Below are positions 1 to 5,533 of a stretch of DNA of 5,533 nucleotides, piece by piece. Position 1 is the stretch's first letter. Each line of letters opens with the position of its first letter. The DNA is taken from NCBI GenBank assembly GCA_937969395.1, contig CALBVI010000422.1, forward strand, positions 1-5,533, given 5' to 3'. Below the pieces are notes generated by a model, which was given only the letters and a program-made list of their open reading frames with translations, did no database searches and was not told the origin of the DNA. The DNA is from an uncultured Spongiibacteraceae bacterium. GTDB taxonomy: Bacteria > Pseudomonadota > Gammaproteobacteria > Pseudomonadales > Dasaniaceae. The position numbers and the translations under genes are program-made.

Positions 1-738
1 ACGCGTAATATTGCCCATTTCTTTTCCTACCGTGAAAATATTGAGCTGACATGGCTGAGAAACCTACTGCTAGTGATGGTGGGTTTCTGGGTGATGATGG
101 TCGTTTTCTTCCTCGTATTACCGTACGTTGGTACGAATACAGAAGAGGGCATTAAGACGCAAACAGATGCTATGTTCCTGATGTTGGATGTTTTTGCTGT
201 CGCCGCCATTTTTTACTTGGGCGTTATGGGTTTGTTACAGCCCAAGGTCTATAAAACTGAAAGTTTGCAGGCTCTAGAAGATAGCAGTGATACATCAGCA
301 GCCATAGAGAGCTTAGTGAGCCGAGAGAATTCAGAAAGCTCCGATGCTCCGAAAGCATCATCAGCTAAGTACAAAAAATCAGCACTCAGCCAAAGTCAAT
401 CTGAGCGGATTCTCAAACGCTTGTTGGAGGTAATGGCAAATGAAAAACCTTATTTGCAAAGTGACTTAACACTGCCGGATTTGGCCGCACTGTCCTCCAC
501 AACACCTAACTACCTTTCGCAAGTCATTAACGAACAGTTGAAGATGAGCTTCTTTGACTATATTAATTCCCACCGAATCGAAACTGCAAAAGAATTATTG
601 ATTAATCCACTCCCGCATACCAAAACAGTTTTGGATGTGGCGATGGCCTCAGCTTTTAACTCCAAGTCCGCGTTTTATGCAGCCTTCAAAAAGCAAATGG
701 GTATCACGCCCGCTGAATTTAAGAAAAGCTACGTATAA
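1..738 (+). CDS. Membrane-anchored AraC-family transcriptional regulator (5' partial)
   Basis: The frame is open from base 1 to the TAA at 736-738, giving 245 visible residues. The GTG at 73 and nearby ATGs fall inside a membrane helix, so the true start lies upstream of the window. Visible residues about 21-45 and 57-78 are strongly hydrophobic and look like the last two helices of an integral-membrane sensor domain. A Ser-rich, probably flexible linker follows (about 79-130). The C-terminal 110 residues are a typical AraC/XylS DNA-binding domain with two helix-turn-helix units: one around 156-178 (LPDLAALSSTTPNYLSQVIN) and one around 209-243, ending in the family-typical 'GITPAEFKKS'. Known relatives with an N-terminal multi-helix membrane domain are usually about 350-400 residues long, so roughly a third is probably missing. 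The protein would act from the inner membrane and sense an unknown signal. Its targets are unknown; the envelope genes downstream are candidates by position only. Confidence 0.9.
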   Translation, partial: TRNIAHFFSYRENIELTWLRNLLLVMVGFWVMMVVFFLVLPYVGTNTEEGIKTQTDAMFLMLDVFAVAAIFYLGVMGLLQPKVYKTESLQALEDSSDTSAAIESLVSRENSESSDAPKASSAKYKKSALSQSQSERILKRLLEVMANEKPYLQSDLTLPDLAALSSTTPNYLSQVINEQLKMSFFDYINSHRIETAKELLINPLPHTKTVLDVAMASAFNSKSAFYAAFKKQMGITPAEFKKSYV

Positions 739-740
739 TC

Positions 741-805
741 TGCCCTGTAGCGGATTGTCCTGCCCTACACATCGGTACTTTTTAGCTGTCCTCGCCTGTA
801 GGGCA
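741..805. repeat. Cluster of related short repeats between the regulator and barrel genes
   Basis: The motif TGCCCTACA (761-769) recurs as its exact reverse complement TGTAGGGCA (797-805), with a 27-base spacer. A third related copy, TGCCCTGTAG, lies at 741-750. A looser direct repeat, TGTCCTGCCCTACA (756-769) and TGTCCTCGCCTGTA (787-800), matches at 10 of 14 positions with a 31-bp offset, close to three helical turns. No T-tract follows, so a classical terminator is unlikely. The arrangement would suit an operator, possibly for an AraC-type protein, since those often bind direct repeats. That role is inference. I could not identify a clear -35/-10 pair in the gap. Confidence 0.4.
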
Positions 806-881
806 TGACGATTAAATACTGACACGCATGCAAACTTCTCATCAAGTTCTGGGATCAACCCGGAACACTTACCTAAACGAT

Positions 882-885
882 GGGA
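882..885 (+). promoter_or_regulatory. Ribosome binding site (GGGA) favouring the start at 894
   Basis: GGGA sits 8 bases before the ATG at 894. An in-frame ATG further upstream at 828 has no purine-rich sequence at a suitable distance. The 894 start also places a normal signal peptide at the exact N-terminus, so both lines of evidence agree. The site is short and only moderately strong. Confidence 0.5.
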
Positions 886-893
886 TGTATAAA

Positions 894-1496
894 ATGAAAA
901 TATCAAACCTAACTAAGCCAGCAGCTTTAGCACTTCTTTCTTTATCAATATCTTCAATGGCTACAGCTGAAGCATGGACCGGCCATATCGGCGGTTATTT
1001 GGGTGGCAAATCGCTGAGTAGCAATGACAGCTCTGAAGGAGAATATTATTCGTCTGAATTTGACGATCAAGGCTCTCTTGGTCTTTCCGCTGATATTAAG
1101 CACGAAAGCTGGCCGGTAAGTTTAACCTTGGCGACTTTTATATCTGGGGATATTGAAGAGTTCGAAGGGGATGACAAAGTGGAAATGGGGACTTTCGAAC
1201 TTCAATTGGGTGTTCAAAAGAACTTTGATATTGAAGGTAGTGCTTTTACACCTTATCTGGGTCTAGGTGTCGCGTTTGTGTCGGCTGAGATTCGTAATAC
1301 CGTCGATGATGTACGTACTAAAGATGATGATACTAAGGCTGGTGGATGGATTGGTGGTGGCCTAACGTTTGATGTGACTCAACATTTCGACATTGGTATC
1401 GATGTACGCTATAGCGATGCTGACCTTACACTTTTTGATGTTGAACGCAGTGCGGGTGGTGTGAACACAAGTCTACGTGTGGGTTACCACTTTTAG
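894..1496 (+). CDS. Outer-membrane beta-barrel protein, small porin-like family
   Basis: The product is a 200-residue precursor. Residues 1-27 are a signal peptide: MKISNLTK, a hydrophobic core, then a small-residue end with cleavage likely after ATA (25) or AEA (27). The mature chain alternates polar and hydrophobic residues with aromatic girdle positions and Gly-rich turns. Examples are 'GHIGGYLGGKS' near its start, 'FTPYLGLGVAFVSAEI' (118-133) and 'GGWIGGGLTFDV' (150-161). It ends in 'SLRVGYHF', a C-terminal Phe signal of the kind recognised by the BAM complex. Size and pattern suit an eight-stranded barrel of the broad OMP_b-brl/OmpW-like class. Acidic stretches (41-58, 86-96, 138-147) are probably surface loops. 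The start at 894 was chosen over 828 because the earlier one would put 22 polar residues before the signal peptide and lacks a ribosome binding site. A substrate or specific role cannot be read from the sequence. Confidence 0.85.
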   Translation: MKISNLTKPAALALLSLSISSMATAEAWTGHIGGYLGGKSLSSNDSSEGEYYSSEFDDQGSLGLSADIKHESWPVSLTLATFISGDIEEFEGDDKVEMGTFELQLGVQKNFDIEGSAFTPYLGLGVAFVSAEIRNTVDDVRTKDDDTKAGGWIGGGLTFDVTQHFDIGIDVRYSDADLTLFDVERSAGGVNTSLRVGYHF

Positions 1497-1511
1497 GTCG
1501 CAGGATTTTGA

Positions 1512-1540
1512 GCCTTATCATTTAAGGCCTAATAATTTTA
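1512..1540 (+). terminator. Possible weak terminator after the barrel gene
   Basis: GCCTTA (1512-1517) and TAAGGC (1523-1528) form a perfect 6-bp stem with a 5-base loop, beginning 15 bases after the barrel gene stop. The following bases, CTAATAATTTTA, are AT-rich but do not form a proper run of T, so intrinsic termination would be inefficient. It could instead be a 3' stabilising hairpin. Confidence 0.35.
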
Positions 1541-1549
1541 CGTAATGTA

Positions 1550-1590
1550 ATTTATGTGGCGCAGTTAGTTTCTGGACACGCCACATAAAT
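1550..1590. repeat. Perfect 12-bp inverted repeat upstream of the LolA-like operon
   Basis: ATTTATGTGGCG (1550-1561) is matched exactly by CGCCACATAAAT (1579-1590), with a 17-base spacer. The right arm ends 35 bases before the start codon of the LolA-like gene. In RNA it could form a 12-bp hairpin. In DNA the two arms would present equivalent faces about 29 bp apart, centre to centre, for a dimeric or tetrameric regulator. No T-run follows (next bases CTACGG), which argues against an intrinsic terminator on the + strand. The function is not established; an operator or a leader hairpin of the operon is the most natural reading. Confidence 0.6.
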
Positions 1591-1625
1591 CTACGGTTAT
1601 CCGATCTTATAAAAGGAATAGAAAA

Positions 1626-2531
1626 ATGCATGCTGCCAATAAAAGCGTCTTAACTTTTGTCGTTACAGTCTTTGTTTTGATGTGTTTTTCATTGTCATTG
1701 TTTGCTCAAGAGGCAGTGCAAAAACCTGAACCGGCGACTGAGCCAGCATCTGAACACGCTACTGACGAGAGTACTGGCGAGAATACTGGCGAGAATACTG
1801 AGCAGAAGATTGAAGGGCAGCGCGCGCAGATGTTTTTACGTCAAGTAGATGATCTATGGCGTGGCGAGTCATCCCATGCCATTACCACTATGCAAGTTAA
1901 AACCAAACACTACACCCGCACCATGCGCATGGAGGGGTGGTCGAAAGGGAAAGAGCAGACCTTATTGCGGATACTCGTACCCCAAAAAGAAAAGGGTACG
2001 GTTACCTTAAAGTCTGGCACCAATATCTATACCTACCTGCCCAAAACTGACCGAAAAATTCGTTTAACCAGCGGCATGATGATGGGTTCTTGGATGGGGA
2101 GTCACTTCACCAATGACGACTTGGTAAAAGAAGCGAGGCTTGAAGACGATTACGACGTCAGTATTAGTTTTGAAGGTGTTCGGGATGACCCCGCTGTGGT
2201 TGATCTTGGGTTGGCAAACCAAGAAATTATTGAGTTCACCTTAATTCCTAAGTTAGACGCGGCAGTTGTTTGGGGGAAATTAGTGCTGATTGTATTAAAA
2301 GATACTTCGCTCCCGATAAAGGAAGTGTATTACGACGAAGATATGGAAGTGGCCCGTACCATCACATTTGAAGCACTAAAAACATTGGCAGCCCGTGAGC
2401 GGCCTTCAATTATGCGTGTAGTGCCTGCGGATAAACCCGAGGAGTACACCGTCTTTATTTACGAAACATTAGAGTTAGATATTGAACTTAAAGATTCTTT
2501 CTTTTCAGTCTCTAACCTTAAAAGACGCTAG
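1626..2531 (+). CDS. LolA-like periplasmic protein (outer membrane lipoprotein-sorting protein family)
   Basis: The product has 301 residues. AAGGA at 1613-1617 lies 8 bases before the ATG. Residues 1-27 form a signal peptide ending LFA, followed by QE. Cys20 lies in the hydrophobic core but is preceded by Met and lacks a lipobox, so a soluble periplasmic protein is expected. Residues 28-62 are a low-complexity Glu/Thr/Pro linker. From about 66 on, the chain reads as the COG2834/LolA_like family: 'FLRQVDDLWRG', then 'TRTMRMEGWSKGKEQTLLRI', a 'KGT' turn, 'YTYLPKTDRKIRL' (138-150) and the hallmark 'SWMGSHFTNDDL' (about 156-167). It is longer than housekeeping LolA (about 200 residues), as is usual for this family, which often sits beside ABC or RND exporters. 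It probably carries a hydrophobic cargo (lipoprotein or lipid) released by the permeases encoded next. The cargo is unknown. Confidence is high for family, moderate for role. Confidence 0.85.
   Translation: MHAANKSVLTFVVTVFVLMCFSLSLFAQEAVQKPEPATEPASEHATDESTGENTGENTEQKIEGQRAQMFLRQVDDLWRGESSHAITTMQVKTKHYTRTMRMEGWSKGKEQTLLRILVPQKEKGTVTLKSGTNIYTYLPKTDRKIRLTSGMMMGSWMGSHFTNDDLVKEARLEDDYDVSISFEGVRDDPAVVDLGLANQEIIEFTLIPKLDAAVVWGKLVLIVLKDTSLPIKEVYYDEDMEVARTITFEALKTLAARERPSIMRVVPADKPEEYTVFIYETLELDIELKDSFFSVSNLKRR
1767..1802 (+). repeat. Three tandem 12-bp units inside the LolA-like gene
   Basis: Units GAGAGTACTGGC (1767-1778), GAGAATACTGGC (1779-1790) and GAGAATACTGAG (1791-1802) lie head to tail and in frame. 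They encode E-S-T-G, E-N-T-G and E-N-T-E in the linker between signal peptide and folded domain (residues 48-59). Because the unit is a multiple of three, copy changes by slippage would lengthen or shorten the linker without breaking the gene. Confidence 0.8.
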
Positions 2532-2567
2532 AGGAAAGTATAGAGAAATACAGGTGAGTAAAACGCT

Positions 2568-3788
2568 ATGAAAATTTTAACCCTAGCATCGCGCAATATA
2601 TTCCGTAACTGGCAGCGTAGTCTTGTTACTACCGCAGCAATGGCATTTGGCTGCGGCATTATGATTATTTACAGCACATTAATTTCCGGTCTGCTCGAAG
2701 GGGCTGAACGGCAAGCGGTAGTGATGAGCACTGCTGATATTCAAATTCATGCACAGGGTTATCGAGACGACCCTGATCTTTACAACACCATTGCCAATAC
2801 TGACTTTGTTCTGGCAAATATTCCCGAGCAAAAATATCACGCCGCACCCCGTCGCTATGCCTATGGCTTGGTTGCTAGCGAGAGCAACTCAAGCGGGGTT
2901 CAGTTGCGTGGTTTGGATTTAATCTCAGAACCAAAGGTTACCAAGATTCACCAACAGATAATGACGGGGGATTGGCTAAGCCAAGATGAACCCTATGGCG
3001 TAGTCATTGGTAAAAAGCTGGCTCGGGTTTTAGGTGTCGACATTGGTGATGAATTGATTTTTCTTGGCAGCAGTGCGGATGGGTCAATGGCAAATGAGAT
3101 TCTCAGGGTTCGCGGAATTTTAAAAACAATCTCCTCAAGTATTGATAGCAGTGGTGTATTTATTCGCGATAGCGTTTTAATCGAAATGTTGGTCTTATCT
3201 GATAACGCCCATGAGATAGCAGTTATAAGAAACGATAAAAATGTCGATCTGGACGCAGCTCGTGAAGAAATTTCGATCATCGCAGGGAGTAACGAAACCT
3301 TAGATTGGCGTGAACTGATGCCTGTTATTGCTCGGTTCTTAGAAACCTCCCAATCGCAGACGTTTATCATGTTGCTGTTTACCTATATTGCGGTTGCCTC
3401 GGTGATTCTAAACGCCATGTTAATGAGTGTGTTCGAACGTATTCATGAGTTTGGTGTCATGAAGGCGCTGGGTGTCACACCAATTCAATCTTTTTTGCTG
3501 GTTTATAGTGAAACGATTATTCAAACCGTTGTCGCTTGTATCCTAGGTTTAATCATGGGCTGGTTTAGCTCACGTTATTTAGAAATACATGGCATTGATA
3601 TGTCATCCCTCGCCGGCAGCATTAATTTTGGCGGCGTTGCGCTTGATCCTGTTTGGCGGGCTTCAATTAATCAAGCTGATTTATTTAACCCGGTAATATT
3701 TCTATTTGCCATTGCCTTAATAGCTGTTCTTTATCCGGCGATAAAAGTCGCTCGCATTAAGGCGCTTGACGCCATTCATCATCAATAA
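2568..3788 (+). CDS. ABC transporter permease, FtsX/LolC-LolE (MacB-like) type, first of a pair
   Basis: The product has 406 residues. AGGTGAG at 2552-2558 precedes the ATG by 9 bases, and the gene starts 36 bases after the LolA-like gene. The topology is that of type VII ABC permeases: a short basic N-terminus (SRNIFRNWQRS), helix 1 at about 18-41, a large periplasmic domain at about 42-264 (MacB_PCD-like), then helices at about 265-288, 308-331 and 373-393. After helix 2 comes the FtsX-family cytoplasmic stretch with 'MSVFERIHEFGVMKALG' (286-302), the region that contacts the ATPase in this family. Between helices 3 and 4 lies 'GIDMSS...FGGVALDP' (342-361), shared with the next gene. It would work with that permease and the ATPase to extract or push a cargo at the periplasmic face of the inner membrane. 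Lipoprotein release by analogy with LolCDE is inferred from the neighbouring LolA-like gene; MacB-type export is the alternative. Confidence 0.88.
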   Translation: MKILTLASRNIFRNWQRSLVTTAAMAFGCGIMIIYSTLISGLLEGAERQAVVMSTADIQIHAQGYRDDPDLYNTIANTDFVLANIPEQKYHAAPRRYAYGLVASESNSSGVQLRGLDLISEPKVTKIHQQIMTGDWLSQDEPYGVVIGKKLARVLGVDIGDELIFLGSSADGSMANEILRVRGILKTISSSIDSSGVFIRDSVLIEMLVLSDNAHEIAVIRNDKNVDLDAAREEISIIAGSNETLDWRELMPVIARFLETSQSQTFIMLLFTYIAVASVILNAMLMSVFERIHEFGVMKALGVTPIQSFLLVYSETIIQTVVACILGLIMGWFSSRYLEIHGIDMSSLAGSINFGGVALDPVWRASINQADLFNPVIFLFAIALIAVLYPAIKVARIKALDAIHHQ

Positions 3789-3843
3789 TTTGTATTAATA
3801 ACTAGCATTTTTAAACGCGAGAATTGTTTTAACGAGAAATAGT

Positions 3844-5082
3844 ATGAAACTAAATGTATTAGCAAGACGCAATTTGTGGCGGCAGAAACGGCGAACATTG
3901 ATAACCGCATTTTCAATCGCATTTGGTGTTTTGTTGGCGGTGACCTTCACGGGTGTAGGTGATCATTATTACACGCGAATGGTTGATGCTGGCGCGAATA
4001 TGGGAATGGGGCACATCAGTATTACCGCACCGGATTATAACCGTTCTCCCAGTCTTAAAAAACGCTTGAGTAATGCTCCGGCTTTACGCGACTTGATAAT
4101 AAATCATCCTAATGTGGCTGATGCAACGATCCGAATTAATGGCCAAGCCATGTTTGCCAGTGCGTCAAAATCAATCGGCGGCATGTTTGTGGCGATTGAT
4201 CCGCGCCAAGAAAACACGACGAACAATTTATTTATTCGATCATTAATAGATGGAGATATTTTTGCTGACGCGGATTCAAAAGGTATTGTTGTAGGCGAAA
4301 AAATCGCCAGTAATCTGAACCTTGGCATCGGTAAAAAAGTGGTTTACACCACAACAGACGCAAACGGTGAAATTGTTAGTGCCATCGAGCGAGTCACTGG
4401 TATCTTCAAAACCGGTGTGGCAGAGGTGGATGGCGCAATGGTATTGCTGCCAATCCGGCGGGTGCAAAACGTATTGGGCTATAGCGATGATCAAGCAACG
4501 CTCATAGCCGTCAACATTAAGGATCAGCGGCGTGTTGCAAAAACCAAAGACTTGTTCGCTGCTATGAAAAATTTTAAGCAAACAGAAGTTATGACATGGC
4601 AGCAATCACAACCGGATTTAGCGGGCATGATTGCGATTGATAAAAGCACCAATTACATCAGCCAAGTATTGATTGGTTTGCTGGTCGCCGCCGGTATATT
4701 AAATACCATGCTAATGAGTGTTTTAGAAAGAAAGCATGAATTCGGCGTAATGATGGCGGTTGGCATGTCTCCAAAAACATTGTTTCTATTAGTGATGGTG
4801 GAGTCGTTTTGGTTGGCGGTTCTGGGATTAATCATTGGCGTTATTATTTCTGCACCTTGGTATTACTACATGAGTACGACGGGTATTGATTTATCCTCTG
4901 TTATTGGTGCCGATATGGAGTTCGGTGGTGTGCTTATCGATCCAATTATGAAAATAAGATTATTTAAGGAAAGTGTTTTCGCAATCTTATTTGGTTTGTT
5001 TTTTCTCTCACTAACATCCGGTGCCTATCCAGCATGGCGCGCTGGTCGCGTTCTCCCTGTCGATAGTTTAAAGGTGCATTAA
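3844..5082 (+). CDS. ABC transporter permease, FtsX/LolC-LolE (MacB-like) type, second of a pair
   Basis: The product has 412 residues and starts 55 bases after the first permease. The ribosome site is weak (GAG at 3834-3836), so translation may be partly coupled or simply lower. The layout matches its partner: basic N-terminus (RRNLWRQKRRT), helix 1 at about 19-38, periplasmic domain at about 39-270, and helices at about 271-294, 313-336 and 375-395. The post-helix-2 segment (285-307) is identical to the partner's at 18 of 23 positions, including 'HEFGVM'. 'GIDLSS...FGGVLIDP' (347-367) aligns with the partner's loop. The periplasmic domains are far less alike, so the two probably form a heterodimer with divided roles, as LolC and LolE do. 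The C-terminus 'YPAWRAGRVLPVDSLKVH' is a family-typical cytoplasmic tail. The next gene's ribosome binding site overlaps the end of this coding region, showing they are made together. Confidence 0.88.
   Translation: MKLNVLARRNLWRQKRRTLITAFSIAFGVLLAVTFTGVGDHYYTRMVDAGANMGMGHISITAPDYNRSPSLKKRLSNAPALRDLIINHPNVADATIRINGQAMFASASKSIGGMFVAIDPRQENTTNNLFIRSLIDGDIFADADSKGIVVGEKIASNLNLGIGKKVVYTTTDANGEIVSAIERVTGIFKTGVAEVDGAMVLLPIRRVQNVLGYSDDQATLIAVNIKDQRRVAKTKDLFAAMKNFKQTEVMTWQQSQPDLAGMIAIDKSTNYISQVLIGLLVAAGILNTMLMSVLERKHEFGVMMAVGMSPKTLFLLVMVESFWLAVLGLIIGVIISAPWYYYMSTTGIDLSSVIGADMEFGGVLIDPIMKIRLFKESVFAILFGLFFLSLTSGAYPAWRAGRVLPVDSLKVH
5071..5076 (+). promoter_or_regulatory. Ribosome binding site of the ATPase gene, inside the upstream gene
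   Basis: AAGGTG ends 7 bases before the ATG at 5084 and lies within the last codons of the second permease. With only one base between stop and start, the ATPase is probably translated in coupling with the permease. Confidence 0.65.
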
Positions 5083-5083
5083 T

Positions 5084-5533
5084 ATGAATATTGTCGAACT
5101 AAAAAACGTTAGTAAAAACTACAGGCAAGGTAAATTAGAGGTTAAAGCGGTTAACAATGTTTCCTTACAAATTCCAAGAGGTGATTTTACCGCTTTGTGT
5201 GGCCCCTCTGGTTCGGGTAAAACAACGTTACTCAATATGATCGGTGGTCTTGATGAGCCTAGCGCGGGTGAGGTTTGGGTCGATCAAATTAATTTGGCTT
5301 GTCTTAGCCGAAGTGCTTTGTCAGAAGTTAGAAAAAACCGCATTGGTTTTGTTTTTCAGGCTTACAATTTAATCCCTGTTATGACCGCTTATGAAAATGC
5401 TGAATTTGTATTGAATCTCCAAGGTGTTAAATCGGATGAAAGCCATGAGCGCGTCATGCAGGTATTAGACGAGGTTGGGCTTAAAGGTTTAGAGCAGCGC
5501 CGGCCTGATGAAATGTCCGGTGGTCAGCAGCAG
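5084..5533 (+). CDS. ABC transporter ATPase, LolD/MacB type (3' partial)
   Basis: The frame is open from the ATG at 5084 to the last base, giving 150 residues; the stop lies beyond the window. The start (MNIVELKNVSKNYRQGKLEV) is typical of LolD/MacB/FtsE ATPases. Walker A is GPSGSGKT at 40-47, followed by the 'LLNMIGGLD' (49-57) seen in lipoprotein-release and MacB-type ATPases. The Q-loop is at 'GFVFQAYNLIP' (88-98, Gln92). The ABC signature begins at 144 as MSGGQQQ, where the window ends. Walker B, the catalytic Glu, the D-loop and the switch His are therefore not visible. Usual family length is about 220-240 residues, so about a third is missing. Lys46 is followed by Thr-Thr rather than the common Ser-Thr, which is an acceptable variant. 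It should power the two permeases encoded immediately upstream. Confidence 0.92.
   Translation, partial: MNIVELKNVSKNYRQGKLEVKAVNNVSLQIPRGDFTALCGPSGSGKTTLLNMIGGLDEPSAGEVWVDQINLACLSRSALSEVRKNRIGFVFQAYNLIPVMTAYENAEFVLNLQGVKSDESHERVMQVLDEVGLKGLEQRRPDEMSGGQQQ

Noticed and set aside
828..893. Upstream in-frame ATG as the start of the barrel gene
   Set aside because: It would add 22 polar residues in front of a clear signal peptide and has no ribosome binding site at a usable distance. The ATG at 894 fits better.
649..906. Minus-strand reading frame over the end of the regulator and the gap
   Set aside because: It overlaps the conserved AraC C-terminus, has no recognisable domain, and its composition looks like antisense of a real gene.
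1497..1625. Sigma-70 promoter for the operon, such as TTGAGC at 1508 with an AT-rich -10, or TATAAA at 1608
   Set aside because: The candidates match the consensus in at most one of the two elements at acceptable spacing, so none is reported as a feature.
1626..1706. Lipoprotein signal (Cys20) in the LolA-like protein
   Set aside because: The residue before Cys20 is Met and the Leu-Ala/Ser-Gly/Ala-Cys pattern is absent. A signal peptidase I site at LFA fits instead.
2993..3370. 125-codon minus-strand frame inside the first permease
   Set aside because: It lies wholly opposite a well-supported permease coding region. The Ser/Ile-rich translation has no domain pattern.
3809..3839. Imperfect direct repeat (TTTTAAACGCGAGAA and TTTTAACGAGAA) between the two permease genes
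   Set aside because: It is AT-rich and short and needs a gap to align, so it is within what chance gives in a 55-base spacer.
4276..4605. Minus-strand frame (and a 61-codon plus-strand frame at 4322-4507) inside the second permease
   Set aside because: Both are shadows of the permease coding region, with no ribosome binding site or family signature.
2568..5533. FtsEX cell-division pair or MacAB efflux pump
   Set aside because: FtsX is single and smaller, and MacB is one polypeptide fused to its ATPase with a MacA partner. Here there are two separate permeases, a separate ATPase and a LolA-like protein. MacA-like genes outside the window cannot be excluded.

Overview
The window looks like chromosomal DNA from a Gram-negative bacterium, most likely a marine-type gammaproteobacterium. 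The evidence is a signal-peptide-bearing outer-membrane beta-barrel protein ending in Phe, a periplasmic LolA-like carrier, AGG/GGA-type ribosome binding sites, and a base composition that looks to be in the mid-40s % GC by eye. Genus is not resolvable from this sequence. All five or six recognisable genes lie on the + strand. I see no tRNA, rRNA, CRISPR array, transposase or phage gene.

Left part (1-1496). The window opens inside a gene for a membrane-anchored AraC-family transcription regulator. Its reading frame is open from base 1, so its start lies upstream. After a 155-bp gap carrying short related repeats comes a gene for a roughly 200-residue outer-membrane beta-barrel protein.

Middle (1497-1625). 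This 129-bp gap holds a small stem-loop that may end the barrel gene. It is followed by a perfect 12-bp inverted repeat ending 35 bp before the next start codon. No convincing sigma-70 promoter could be read by eye in either intergenic gap.

Right part (1626-5533). Four tightly spaced genes form a likely operon: a LolA-like periplasmic protein (COG2834-type 'outer membrane lipoprotein-sorting protein'), two FtsX/LolC-E-type ABC permeases, and a LolD/MacB-type ATPase that starts one base after the second permease stops and runs off the right edge. The ATPase is open to the last base and is easily missed because its stop codon is outside the window.

Working model (inference): the ATPase and the permease pair form an inner-membrane ABC machine of the extracting ('mechanotransmission') kind. 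It would hand a lipoprotein, lipid or other hydrophobic envelope cargo to the LolA-fold protein encoded first in the operon. This resembles an alternative Lol-like route, distinct from the housekeeping lolA and lolCDE loci. Cargo is not deducible here. The upstream AraC regulator and barrel protein may be functionally linked neighbours, but nothing in the sequence proves it.
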